Below are positions 9,284-18,553 of a stretch of DNA of 64,000 bases, one piece after another; position 1 is the stretch's first letter, and each line of letters starts with the position of its first letter. Made by a program: the position numbers and the translations under genes. Location: contig NZ_HF570108.1 in assembly GCF_000297395.2 (NCBI RefSeq), positions 2,832,106-2,896,105 on the forward strand, read 5' to 3'. The notes below the pieces were generated by a model. That model saw only the letters and a program-made list of their open reading frames with translations. It made no database searches and was not told the origin of the DNA. The DNA comes from Micromonospora lupini str. Lupac 08. Lineage in GTDB: Bacteria; Actinomycetota; Actinomycetes; Mycobacteriales; Micromonosporaceae.

Positions 9284-9534
9284 TCAGGTCGTCAGGTGTG
9301 CATAGCGGGCGTTGTAAACGCCGACAGCTTTGATGGCGAACTCGTCAGGGAAGTCCAGCAGTACGTAGCCGAGTAGCTGCATGATGGTCGGCGCTTCCAA
9401 TGATGACCGCCGCCTCCCGTCGCGGCGCATGCTGCCGAGGCCCGTCTTGAGTTCGAGCAGCAGGCCCGCGGCGATCAGGTCGACGTCGGCGTTCATCAGC
9501 GATGATCCGGCGAAGGTCGGCCCGAGGGCCCCTG
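9284..9534 (-). pseudogene. 3' remnant of a PD-(D/E)XK-like hypothetical gene
   Basis: On the minus strand an open stretch ends in a stop at 9284. Its upstream end is closed by an in-frame TAG near 9536. The peptide includes FAGSSLMNADVDLI, LLLELKTG and MQLLGYVLLD, then IKAVGVYNARYAHL. This is the C-terminal part of an actinobacterial hypothetical family with D...(E)xK spacing like PD-(D/E)XK nucleases. The N-terminal two thirds are missing, and the matching signal beyond 9536 is lost. A related, less truncated copy lies at 62906-63582. Confidence 0.55.
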
Positions 9535-9638
9535 CCTATCCAGGCCCAGCACCGCCGCCCGCGTAAACCCATCCTCATCCGTCGATTTACCGAGCGATAA
9601 GGGTACAAGACTTGTAGCCATTGTTGTAGCATTTCGTC

Positions 9639-11429
9639 ATGGGCGCTCGATCGAGGACGACAATCAGAAGGCGCAAGGCTGTCTCTCGACTTGACGTCAT
9701 TCAAGATCATGTTGAATGCGCCTTCTCGGGTATCGAAATTGCGACGATGATTAGTGTTTACACCCAAATCCGCAGGGAGCTCATCGGTTTGGCGGCTCAG
9801 CTCCTCCCAGGGGGTATTGAGGTAGGGAAAGCCGGAGCGGTTCTCCAGCACGAAGCCGCCACGGGATTCATGGACAGTCTGCTAAGTGCATGGGGAAAAC
9901 GACTCACTCTTCCTGGCTGGGATGCAGCGAAGTGGCTCTATGTAGTGCGCCGCATCCCCGCCCGCAGGTTAGCCATTTTCGTGCAGGGGGCGCTTAGTCA
10001 TCCCGCCGATGTGGAAGAGTGGCAACTAGATAGTCTTCGGCAGAGCGTCGCACGCCTATTGCCGTTGAGCGCGACCGCCGGTCCATCTAGAACCGCCCCT
10101 ATTCGCCGAGGGGCAATAACTTACTATTCCTTGAGCAAAGAAGATGCGCTGGAGGTGCTTGAGCAGATTGTTGCGACGGCGCATTTTGTTCTCCTTGCGG
10201 GCACTGCACGCAAGGCTGGGAAGGGCGGGCGTGTCGTAATTCGATCTGATTGGCCACCCTATTGTGAACATCAAGAAGAGCTGGAATCTGCTATATCAGC
10301 ATACGATAGAAGGATTGTTCCCGGGCTGAGCTTGATCGCGGTGGCCGGCGCAGAATTTGCGATTGAGACCGATACTTCTTCAGCCTCAACGATCTTCGCG
10401 TGCACTCAGTCCCGGACGCCAGAGATTCGTGCGGTCCCGGCGGAAGTAGATGAAGACGCCCGTGGTCGAGGCATGGAGTTGCGTTACGAGACTGGCCTGC
10501 TGGACATCAAGCCCTATCTCGATACCGTGGCAGACCTTCCTGGCGATGATCGCAGTTGGTTTAGTGGAGACCTGCCGGCACTCCTCGCATTGTTGCATTG
10601 CTTCTCTGGTGATAAGCATATGACTCGCGAAGCGATGGAGTGGCAGGTTCGACGTCTCGGATACGTTCGCACCGCTCGCAGCCTACTCAGCCAGTCTTAT
10701 GCCGACCGCTCGAGCGACTTGCGCGTCATGCGGGGCTGCCTGGGGGTCGATCCGGAACCACCTCTCTTCGGTGCGACTCTGCGGGAACTTACGCGCCTCC
10801 CAGTAAGTCGGTTTCCGGTCTTACCTGGCCCTTTGATTCGAAGCGTTAAGGGTGGCGAGGAGATCCTTGTGGATGTGCTCGCGGCAACCGACCTGCTGGC
10901 GCGACGCCTCCTGCTTGCGTCGGCTAATGGAGGTGTTGCAAGTAATGCACGAGGCTTCCGATTCGAGGACGACATCCAATCGCTTATTGATCGAACGCCA
11001 TGGAAGCCGAGCGCGGAGTACCTCTCGTTGAGAAAGATTCTCAGGCGACCCGACGATTCGTCTTTGACGGATGTGGACGCTGTCGCGGTCATGGGTAAAG
11101 ATCTTCTCCTGGTTAGCGCGAAGAGCTATCCGTACTCGCTTGAGTATTCGATAGGTGACTTCAAAGCTGTGCGCGCCGTGCGAATTAAGCTGGAAGCGGA
11201 CTTAGTGAAGTGGCAGAGAATCATTTCGTATTTGCGGACGAGTCGAATAGGCAAGAACTACACGATCTCACCGGAAGTACACATTCACGGTGTTGTAGTC
11301 ACTCCATTTCCGGCATTTGTACCTAATGCAGGGCTAAGTGAAACGCTTCCTGGCCTACGTGTGCTCTGTTCGGCCGACGAACTCTACCGCTATCTGCGGA
11401 AGGGTAAGCGGGTTCAGCGACGCAGTTAG
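9639..11429 (+). CDS. Hypothetical protein with restriction-like (PD-(D/E)XK-type) C-terminus
   Basis: 596 aa, clearly richer in A+T and with less biased third codon positions than its neighbours, a sign of recent transfer. Residues 1-400 are helical and match nothing I know. Near 435-500, GFRFEDDIQSLID, then TDVDAVAVMGKDLLLVSAKSY fits an E...D-x(n)-S/E-x-K arrangement as in NERD and restriction-like nucleases, with AK in place of the usual ExK. There is no obvious ribosome site at the ATG, so the start is uncertain. It lies alone between a nuclease remnant and a defence island. A nuclease effector is possible, not shown. Confidence 0.65.
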   Translation: MGARSRTTIRRRKAVSRLDVIQDHVECAFSGIEIATMISVYTQIRRELIGLAAQLLPGGIEVGKAGAVLQHEAATGFMDSLLSAWGKRLTLPGWDAAKWLYVVRRIPARRLAIFVQGALSHPADVEEWQLDSLRQSVARLLPLSATAGPSRTAPIRRGAITYYSLSKEDALEVLEQIVATAHFVLLAGTARKAGKGGRVVIRSDWPPYCEHQEELESAISAYDRRIVPGLSLIAVAGAEFAIETDTSSASTIFACTQSRTPEIRAVPAEVDEDARGRGMELRYETGLLDIKPYLDTVADLPGDDRSWFSGDLPALLALLHCFSGDKHMTREAMEWQVRRLGYVRTARSLLSQSYADRSSDLRVMRGCLGVDPEPPLFGATLRELTRLPVSRFPVLPGPLIRSVKGGEEILVDVLAATDLLARRLLLASANGGVASNARGFRFEDDIQSLIDRTPWKPSAEYLSLRKILRRPDDSSLTDVDAVAVMGKDLLLVSAKSYPYSLEYSIGDFKAVRAVRIKLEADLVKWQRIISYLRTSRIGKNYTISPEVHIHGVVVTPFPAFVPNAGLSETLPGLRVLCSADELYRYLRKGKRVQRRS

Positions 11430-11508
11430 TGCTCTGTTCTGCGGCCGACCGCTTCTTCGGTCATTGGCGGTACCGGGTAGCCACAGCAGCCGCTGACTGG
11501 ACTGGCGG

Positions 11509-12375
11509 TCAACGAGCGGTGGACAGGAATTCGTTCTGGGCCTGGCGGAGGCTGCTGAGGTCGTTGGGTACGGGCAGGACGCCGTAGCGGTCGAAAGCGT
11601 CGACGCTTGCTCCAAGCGACGGCGGCAACTGCCGCTGCCACTCGGCCAGCGGCACGCTTGGGCCGACTGGGCGTAGTGGCTCGGTGAGCCGGGCGAACTC
11701 CACCTGCTGCCACTCACGCAGCTCGTCGCAACGCCGCGTGGAGGCCACCATCGAGGCAGCGACCTCGGTGTTCGTGGCCGTCGGCGGCTGAACCACGTCG
11801 CCGTTCATGAGCGAGTGCCGGCCCAGCGGCAGTGCGGCGCGGTGGCCGTACCGTTCTCCGACGACCTGCGAGACGTGTCGGCAGGTCTCGCAGGCCAGCC
11901 ACGACCACCGGGTTCGGGTGGTCACCGTGTCCCGGACGCACAACACACACAGGTCGAGGTCACTGGGGATGTCCTGGCCCTGCCACTGCTGCTCCCACTC
12001 CGGCGTACGCGGCTGGCAGCGGCACCGCTGCTCGCGTGGGGCGCCATCGCGGAGGTGCCCGCAGGTCAGGCAGACCGCGAAAGCAGTCAGGTCCAGCTCT
12101 TCCAATGGCACGATGAACTCGCTCTCCGGTGCCACGAGGCACCCGCTCTTGCCGTGCCGCGGCTTGCGGTCGGCCTGGTCTTCCCCCGGGGGCACCGTGC
12201 GCGGGTGGCGCGGTTGCCGGGTCAGCAAGCCGGGAGGCTTGACGCTGACCACTCTTGACGCCCAGGAAGCATAGAGATCATCGAGGCCGGGAGCAACCCC
12301 GGGCAACACGCGGGGGAAACCTGAGCAGACCGCGGTGGCGGATCTATCCGTCGGCGGCGAGTCGGAGCCGGGCAA
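11509..12375 (-). CDS. Cys-rich hypothetical protein (zinc-binding motifs)
   Basis: Up to 288 aa from a TTG at 12375; later GTG starts near 12322 or 12258 are equally possible, so the N-terminus is uncertain. Three Cys pairs stand out in the middle: CLTCGHLRDG with CRC downstream, CVLC and CETCRH. They suggest two zinc ribbons or a treble clef. The C-terminal part is helical, starting near WQQVEFARL. It overlaps the 3' end of the kinase gene by about 30 nt if the TTG is used, so it is probably co-transcribed with the kinase. Function unknown. Confidence 0.6.
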   Translation of the reverse strand: MPGSDSPPTDRSATAVCSGFPRVLPGVAPGLDDLYASWASRVVSVKPPGLLTRQPRHPRTVPPGEDQADRKPRHGKSGCLVAPESEFIVPLEELDLTAFAVCLTCGHLRDGAPREQRCRCQPRTPEWEQQWQGQDIPSDLDLCVLCVRDTVTTRTRWSWLACETCRHVSQVVGERYGHRAALPLGRHSLMNGDVVQPPTATNTEVAASMVASTRRCDELREWQQVEFARLTEPLRPVGPSVPLAEWQRQLPPSLGASVDAFDRYGVLPVPNDLSSLRQAQNEFLSTAR

Positions 12376-13921
12376 GCAGGTCGGCGACTTCCCGGGTCAG
12401 TTCATGATCTGGGCCGTACACCACGCAGAGGTCGTCGTGCAGCGGTTGCAGCTCGTCCGCGGCCTGGGCGGCCTTGTCTTCGGAGACCAGCAGTATGCCG
12501 ATGTTGAAACGTAGGTCGAGAGCCGTGGGGGAGACGTCGCCGGAGGCGGCGCGTACGTGCGTCAGCACCTGCCGGAACTGGCGCAGGGCTGTGGTGGCCT
12601 GGCCGAGTTCCGCCCGGCAGTGGGCTGCCTGCCGCAGGCATTCCAACGCGTCCTCGCTGGTGGGGCCAGCGGTACGGGCGTACGCGGCGGCGAGGGCGTC
12701 GAACTCCGGCAGCGCGCGCCGGAAGTCCCCGCCGATGATGAGAATGGCCGCTCGCCGTGATCGTAGTCCCAGCACGCGGGGACTCTCGGCGCCGAGTGCC
12801 TCGCTGGCGGGGCCGATTACGCCCTCGAGCACCTCGGCGGCCTGGGCAAAGCGTTCGTCGTCCAGCAGCTCATCGGATTGCGAGACCGCAGCCTTGATCG
12901 CGTCTCGAACCTCGGTCTGCAGAACCGCCGCCGGATTGTCGGTTGACGTCTCACTGCGCGGCGCCGGGACCACGGGGGCGGGCGCGGGCCGGCGACGGGG
13001 CGCGTTGGGTCGGCGGTACACCAGCGTCGGGTCGGGCATCGCGCTGCTCGCGTGCTCGGAGGCGGGCGGTGCCGATCCAGGTAGGGGCAGGAAGGGCAGC
13101 AGTCGCTCGTAGACGTCGTAGGCGTCCGCCGGCCGGTCCTCTGGGGCTTTGGCCAGCAGATCGAGGACCAGCTCCTCGATCGCTGCGGGCATGTCGTGGC
13201 GGAGCGTCCGTAGAGGTGGTGGCGGCTCGGTGACGTGCTGGTGCCACAGTTCGAAGTCGCTGCCGCCGGCGAAGACCCGCTGTCCGGCGAGGAGTTCGTG
13301 CAGGACGCAGCCCAGGGCGTATAGGTCGCTCTGTGGCGTGATCTGTGCGTTCTGGATCTGCTCGGGCGGCATGTAGTGGTGGGTGCCGAGGGCGCTGCCG
13401 GTTGCGGTGAGGCGGGTGACGTCGGTGCGCAGGATGGCGGCGATGCCGAAGTCGAGGAGCTTGATAGCCCCATCAGCGGTGACCAGGACGTTGTCGGGTT
13501 TGAGGTCGCGGTGCACGACGGGGATGGCGTGGGCGTGGGAGAGGACGGTGCAGATCTGCGCGGCGATAGCGGCTGCCCAGGTGACCGGCAGCGGATGCTG
13601 TGGGTCGATGAAGGCCCGCAGGGCGGTGCCGCGAACAAACTCCATCACCAGGTAGAGCCGGTCGTAGGAGCGGTCGAGGACCGCGTCGTACACCTGGGGT
13701 ACGCCGTGGTGTTGGATGCGTGCGGTGACGCGGGCCTCGCGGCGGAAACGCTTGGCGAACTCTTCCGCCTGCTGCGGGGTTTGCACGGCCTCGACGCGGA
13801 TGAGTTTGATGGCGACCTCACGGTCGAGGATGCTGTCGTAGCCGCGCCAGACGTGCCCCATGCCGCCGGAGCCGATTTCCTCGACCCGCTCGTATCGACC
13901 GGCGATCGGCTCTGCCCGCAT
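12344..13921 (-). CDS. Serine/threonine protein kinase with TPR-like C-terminus
   Basis: 525 aa. The kinase domain fills residues 10-270: GSGGMG (17-22) glycine loop, AIKLI (K39), HRDLKPDN (137-144) and DFG (157-159), then GTHHYMPPEQ. All catalytic residues are present. A Pro-rich linker (about 275-330) leads to helical repeats (345-520) that resemble TPRs. There is no transmembrane helix, unlike PknA/PknB sensors, so it is cytosolic and may sense or phosphorylate a partner through the repeats. It lies 117 nt from the hsdR stop, same strand. Kinases of this sort occur in several phage defence loci, but a link here is inference. Confidence 0.88.
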   Translation of the reverse strand: MRAEPIAGRYERVEEIGSGGMGHVWRGYDSILDREVAIKLIRVEAVQTPQQAEEFAKRFRREARVTARIQHHGVPQVYDAVLDRSYDRLYLVMEFVRGTALRAFIDPQHPLPVTWAAAIAAQICTVLSHAHAIPVVHRDLKPDNVLVTADGAIKLLDFGIAAILRTDVTRLTATGSALGTHHYMPPEQIQNAQITPQSDLYALGCVLHELLAGQRVFAGGSDFELWHQHVTEPPPPLRTLRHDMPAAIEELVLDLLAKAPEDRPADAYDVYERLLPFLPLPGSAPPASEHASSAMPDPTLVYRRPNAPRRRPAPAPVVPAPRSETSTDNPAAVLQTEVRDAIKAAVSQSDELLDDERFAQAAEVLEGVIGPASEALGAESPRVLGLRSRRAAILIIGGDFRRALPEFDALAAAYARTAGPTSEDALECLRQAAHCRAELGQATTALRQFRQVLTHVRAASGDVSPTALDLRFNIGILLVSEDKAAQAADELQPLHDDLCVVYGPDHELTREVADLLARLRLAADG

Positions 13922-14038
13922 GTTGCCCCCACCCCTGCGACTGTCCCAGCCAGAATGGTCAGTGTTGCGGTCGAACCGATCATCGTCCAGGGTTGCCGCC
14001 GCGGCGTGTCACGTTGGTGCCGCGACGGCATCAGTGGG

Positions 14039-17000
14039 TCAGGCCGCCTCGTCGTCGACGACCCCCTCCTGCCGGCGGATCAGTCGCCAGGCGGCGCTGC
14101 GGGCGCTGCGGTTGAGCGAGCTGCGGAAGTCGGGCTCCGGACCGAAGTAGCGGCGACCGAGGTCGGCGGCGGTCTCGAAGTGGTCCATCATCTTTTCCTC
14201 GAAGACCGGCCCGAAGACGTGGCCGAAGTTCTCCTCGTCGTTGGCGACCGCGGCTTGGCGGACCTTCGGGTCGGCCATCGCCTCGTTCAACGGCTTGACC
14301 ACGTCATCGTCGGTGAAGCTGGTGCCAAACCGCTCGTTGAACCGGTCGACCAGCTCGGAGAGCAGGGACTTCTCCGGTTCCTTCGCCCCGCCGGAGCCGT
14401 CGCCGAACCCCTTCATCTCAGCGGCGCCCTCCGGGTTGAGGCTGACGTCGTGCTCGCCGGTCTTCTCTACCCGCAGGTGACTGAGGTCGACCTCGCCGAC
14501 ATCGACGCCCCCGTCGCCCCTACGACCCAGCCGGTTGAGCAGATGCCGGCCGTAGAGGTAGAGCCGTTCCAGCTCCGAGTCGGCGTAGGGGACGATCTGG
14601 GCGAGGAAGCCGTACTTGCGGACGTAGTCGGTGAGGTCGCCGCGGAACGTCTCAGCGGCCTCCCAGTCCGACTCGTCCTCGCGGTTGAGCAGCACGTCGA
14701 AGCGGTCGACGGCGGGCTGGAGGTGCCGGTAGAGCTCGGCGTGCAGCTTCTCCCACTTCGCCGCGTTGCCGGCGGCCTGCTCCTCGGCCGCCAGGTATGC
14801 CTCGACGAACTCCTGCATCTCCGCCTCGACCAGCAGCTGCGCGGACATCACCCGGCTCTGCGCGGTGTAGAGCAGGTTGGGGTCCGAGGGAAGGGTCTCG
14901 GCTTCTTCGAAGTACGGCCGGAACGCCTCCTTGATCTCCTCGGCGTCGTTGACGAAGTCCAGCACCGCCAGGTCTCCCTGGCTCTTGCGGTCGGCGGTGC
15001 GGTTGAGCCGGGACAGCGTCTGCACGGCTGAGACACCGTGAAGCTTCTTGTTGACGTACATCGTGGTCAACAGCGGCTGGTCGAAGCCGGTCTGATACTT
15101 CTCCGCGACGACCAGGATGCGGTACTCGCGCTGGCCAGCTGCGGTGCCGGCACGGGCGGTCTTGTCGTCGGCCCGGGTGTAGGCGAACGCCTTCGGCAGG
15201 GCGGTCTCCGGCAGGCCGCCGTTCTCCTTCGACTCGGTGACTTCCGCGCCTTCGTAGGTGAGGGTGCCGGAGAAGGCCACCAGGACGCCCGGGTCGGGGT
15301 AGTCGCGGTCGTCGAGGTACCGCTTGATCGCCCGGGACATCTGCACGGCGCTCAGCCGGGAGGAGGTGACGACCATCGCCTTGGCCCGACCGCCGAGCCG
15401 CCCGGCGGTGTGCGCCCGGAAGTGCTCGACGATGATCTGCGCGTGCTGGGCGACGGTGGAGTCGTGGGTCAGTGCGTACCGGGCGAGTTCCTTATTCGCC
15501 TTGGACGAGTCGACCTCCCGCTCGTCCGGGTTCGCGTTGACCAGCTTCCAGTAGGTGTCGTAGGTGACGTAGTTGCGCAGTGGGTCGAGGATGAAGCCCT
15601 CCTCGATCGCCTGCCGCATCGAATAGACGTGGAACGGGTGGTACTTGCCGTCCTCGCCGAGGGTGCCGAAGAGCTCCAGGGTCTTGTGCTTCGGGGTGGC
15701 GGTGAAGGCGAAGTAGGAGAGGTTCGAGCTGCGCTGCCGCTTGCGGACGCTCGCCGCCAGCTTCTCCTCGGTGGTGCGTGGCCCGGCGGCGCTGGTCGCA
15801 CCCGGGTCATCAGACTCGGCGTCCAGACCGAGGTCGCGCAGCACCCGCCGCACGTCGGTGGCCGCTTCACCCGCCTGGGAGGAGTGCGCCTCATCCACAA
15901 TGATGGCGAACCGGCTGCCGCGGATCTCGGTCGGATTGCGCTGCAGGTAATCCCTGAGGGCTGGGAAGGTGGCCAGGGTGACCGTGACGATCTTGCCGGT
16001 TTCCTGGGACAGTGCCTTGGCGAGCTGCTCGGACTTCGCGCCGTGCTTCTCGTCAATCTTCACGACGAGCCCGGCGGTCTGCTCGAAGCTGCCGACGGTG
16101 TCCCGGAGCTGAGAGTCCAGGTTCCGCCGGTCGGTGATGATGATGACCTTGTCGAAGACCGGGCTGCCCGGCTTGACGCCGGCCGCAAGCGCGTCCGGGT
16201 CGAGCGCCGCCGGGTCGCTCAAGGTGTGCAGCGACGAGAGCCGGTGGGCGAGCCAGGCAATGGCGTTCGACTTTCCAGAGCCAGCTGACGCCATCAGCAG
16301 GTAGTTGTGTCCGGCACCGTGCCGAGCCGCGTGCGCGGTCAGCCGCTTCACAGCATGCCACTGGTGATAACGCGGGAAGACCAAGGTCTTTCGGGTACGA
16401 CCGCCCGCAACCTTCTCCTGATGCAGGTGGACAAAGCGCTCCAGCAGGTCGAGCCAGTTGTCCCGCTGCCAGATCTCGTCCCACAGGTAGGAGGTGGCGT
16501 ACTTCCCGTACTCGGTGGCCGGTGGGTTGCCCTTTCCGCCGGGACGCCCCGGACCTTCGCTGCCGGTATTGAACGGCAGGAACCTGGTCTGCGCCCCCCG
16601 CAGCTGCGTAGTGACGAAGACCAGGTCCGGGTCGATCGCGAAGTTCGCGATTACCCGGCGCGAGAAGATCAGCTCGGTGGGGTCTCGGTCGGTCCGGTAC
16701 TGCTCCTTGGCGTGCTCCACCCCGGAACCCGTGAGTGGGTTCTTCAGCTCGGCAGTGACGACCGGGATGCCGTTGAGGAAGAGGGTCAGGTCGAGCCGGT
16801 TGCCCCGGTCGGCCTGCTTGGTCGCGTACTCCAACTCCCGGACCACGGTGAGGCGGTTCTTGCGGTAGTCGGCCAGGATCGCCTCCGATTCCACGAAGGA
16901 CGGCTTGAAGTACGCCACCCGGAACCGCAGGCCGTGAACTCTGAATCCCTTGCGGAGGACGTTTAGCACCCCGTCGTCCGTGATCGCCCGATCGAGCCCT

Positions 17001-17221
17001 CTCGCGAACTCACGCTGTGCTGCATCGCGGTCGCTGCCGCAGCGAATTACCAGGCTCTCCCACTCCTGCGCCTGGGTCGCTCCGATGAAGGTGAAGAGCT
17101 GGCCGGTGTCGAGGCCGAGCTCGGGACGGTAGTCGGCCCGGGTGCCCTCCGCCCAGCCGTTGCCGAGGAGGGCGGCGACGATCGCGTCACCGAACGCGGA
17201 CTCGTGATGGATGGGGCTCAT
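14039..17221 (-). CDS. hsdR: Type I restriction enzyme, HsdR subunit
   Basis: 1060 aa. The nuclease site is RLDLTLFLNGIPVVTAELKN (D144, E158, K160), and the N-terminal domain has the usual HsdR layout. Walker A is ASAGSGKSN (311-319); DEAH is in IIVDEAHSS; motif III is FAFTATPKHK; the later helicase motifs include ALTRLNRT-like sequence SRLNRTADR. It translocates DNA with ATP and cuts when HsdM/S meets unmethylated sites. The ATG lies 6 nt after the hsdS stop. All catalytic residues seem intact, so the system should be active. Confidence 0.95.
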   Translation of the reverse strand: MSPIHHESAFGDAIVAALLGNGWAEGTRADYRPELGLDTGQLFTFIGATQAQEWESLVIRCGSDRDAAQREFARGLDRAITDDGVLNVLRKGFRVHGLRFRVAYFKPSFVESEAILADYRKNRLTVVRELEYATKQADRGNRLDLTLFLNGIPVVTAELKNPLTGSGVEHAKEQYRTDRDPTELIFSRRVIANFAIDPDLVFVTTQLRGAQTRFLPFNTGSEGPGRPGGKGNPPATEYGKYATSYLWDEIWQRDNWLDLLERFVHLHQEKVAGGRTRKTLVFPRYHQWHAVKRLTAHAARHGAGHNYLLMASAGSGKSNAIAWLAHRLSSLHTLSDPAALDPDALAAGVKPGSPVFDKVIIITDRRNLDSQLRDTVGSFEQTAGLVVKIDEKHGAKSEQLAKALSQETGKIVTVTLATFPALRDYLQRNPTEIRGSRFAIIVDEAHSSQAGEAATDVRRVLRDLGLDAESDDPGATSAAGPRTTEEKLAASVRKRQRSSNLSYFAFTATPKHKTLELFGTLGEDGKYHPFHVYSMRQAIEEGFILDPLRNYVTYDTYWKLVNANPDEREVDSSKANKELARYALTHDSTVAQHAQIIVEHFRAHTAGRLGGRAKAMVVTSSRLSAVQMSRAIKRYLDDRDYPDPGVLVAFSGTLTYEGAEVTESKENGGLPETALPKAFAYTRADDKTARAGTAAGQREYRILVVAEKYQTGFDQPLLTTMYVNKKLHGVSAVQTLSRLNRTADRKSQGDLAVLDFVNDAEEIKEAFRPYFEEAETLPSDPNLLYTAQSRVMSAQLLVEAEMQEFVEAYLAAEEQAAGNAAKWEKLHAELYRHLQPAVDRFDVLLNREDESDWEAAETFRGDLTDYVRKYGFLAQIVPYADSELERLYLYGRHLLNRLGRRGDGGVDVGEVDLSHLRVEKTGEHDVSLNPEGAAEMKGFGDGSGGAKEPEKSLLSELVDRFNERFGTSFTDDDVVKPLNEAMADPKVRQAAVANDEENFGHVFGPVFEEKMMDHFETAADLGRRYFGPEPDFRSSLNRSARSAAWRLIRRQEGVVDDEAA

Positions 17222-17227
17222 TGCAGC

Positions 17228-18553
17228 TCAGGCCTCGATTCCTCGTTCACTCGCCGTCGACACATCAACCTGTCCGGTCACCGCCGCAGTAATCAACGCC
17301 TGCCGCCGCTCTGTAAGGAGCTTAATCTGGCTGCCAAAGGTGTCCGAGAGAGCATCGATTCGATTCGCATCAGCTCGAATCCTGTTAACAATCGACCTTT
17401 GAACGTTTGTCGGCGGCACGGGCACCCGGATCGCATTCAGGTCGGGCATAAAAACAGTTACGTTCGTCGTTCCAACCTGAACGCTCTCGAAATACTGCCA
17501 CATAGCCCGTAGTGTGTATAGCAGATATTCGGGCGAGAGTCGCTCTCCGCTAGTCCATGTAACGAAGTGCTGGCTAACGGCCATATCGGCATCCATGATA
17601 GTTGAAAATCCCACGGATGCGGTGCGGGAGAGGACAACGGTTCCAGCCGGATGGAGGCATGCCGAGGAATTGGCCACCCCCAACTCACTGATCTTTTGCG
17701 TCGTTTCGGACAGACGCTCCTGCCTTGGGTTGCGCATCCTTCCAACGTCGAAGAGCGAAATCCACGGTATCGTGCAGTTCTCCCAGTACTCGGGACGAGT
17801 TCGACTGGGGGTGTGGCCACTGCCGATCTTTGCAGCCCATTTCAAGGGAATGACTGGCCAGCTTTCCGGCAGCGAGTCGACCCAACCGAGACTCGAACCC
17901 TTCTTTTTCTCGGCGAGATCACGACCCGTGACAGCGTTGAACACCGTAGCGCTTCGCCGCTCATCCAGCATCGTCAAGCCGCGTCGCGCTTGCTGCATGA
18001 GGTTGTCGATCCGGGCGGTTTCGGCGTCGAGGTAGTCGGCGATGCGGCGCTGCTCCTCTGGGCTGGGGACCGGAATTTGGATCTCACGCGCTACATCGAG
18101 ATTTATTCGAGTGCGCGTAGATCCACGAGACAGTGCCGCAACTTGGTCGCTTACGAGGGAGGAGCTAAGCGCCCATGCGGCGAAACGATGGGTAACTCGA
18201 CGCTCGTCTAGGCGCGCTCGAAAACAGTCCGCTTTGACAATGGCTGGACCAAGGCCTTCTGGGGCGATACATGCGCGGCCGACCGGATGCCGCTCATCGC
18301 CGAGTCCAGCTATGAGCAAGTCGCCTGGCTTGACCTCATGGCGTTGCAGTTGCCGGAAGTATTCGTGCGGAATGTAGACGGCGTCGGAACCTCTAAAATG
18401 TGCTGCGCCGATGTTGCCGAGTCGAACGACACGGGCACCTTCGTCTGAATAGTGGCTGCTGGTCAGGGAACTTCCGAATGGACCGTCTACTATCTCTCGC
18501 AGGAATCGCCGCAGGGGTAGCTGCGAAAAGTAAATTCCATCCGCGGAGCTCAA
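17228..18553 (-). CDS. hsdS: Type I restriction enzyme, HsdS specificity subunit
   Basis: 441 aa with two target recognition domains, each followed by a conserved helix: PSPEEQRRIADYLDAETARID after the first (about 165-190) and PPTNVQRSIVNRIRADANRID after the second (about 375-400). These internal repeats separate the half-sites and dock HsdM. The recognition sequence cannot be predicted. The TTG at 18553 overlaps the hsdM stop (TTGA). The gene is less GC-rich than hsdM and hsdR, as is usual for frequently exchanged specificity genes. Confidence 0.93.
   Translation of the reverse strand: MSSADGIYFSQLPLRRFLREIVDGPFGSSLTSSHYSDEGARVVRLGNIGAAHFRGSDAVYIPHEYFRQLQRHEVKPGDLLIAGLGDERHPVGRACIAPEGLGPAIVKADCFRARLDERRVTHRFAAWALSSSLVSDQVAALSRGSTRTRINLDVAREIQIPVPSPEEQRRIADYLDAETARIDNLMQQARRGLTMLDERRSATVFNAVTGRDLAEKKKGSSLGWVDSLPESWPVIPLKWAAKIGSGHTPSRTRPEYWENCTIPWISLFDVGRMRNPRQERLSETTQKISELGVANSSACLHPAGTVVLSRTASVGFSTIMDADMAVSQHFVTWTSGERLSPEYLLYTLRAMWQYFESVQVGTTNVTVFMPDLNAIRVPVPPTNVQRSIVNRIRADANRIDALSDTFGSQIKLLTERRQALITAAVTGQVDVSTASERGIEA

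Noticed and set aside
13376..15031. 551-aa plus-strand frame
   Set aside because: Opposite to the kinase and hsdR genes, whose motifs are clear; low-complexity translation.
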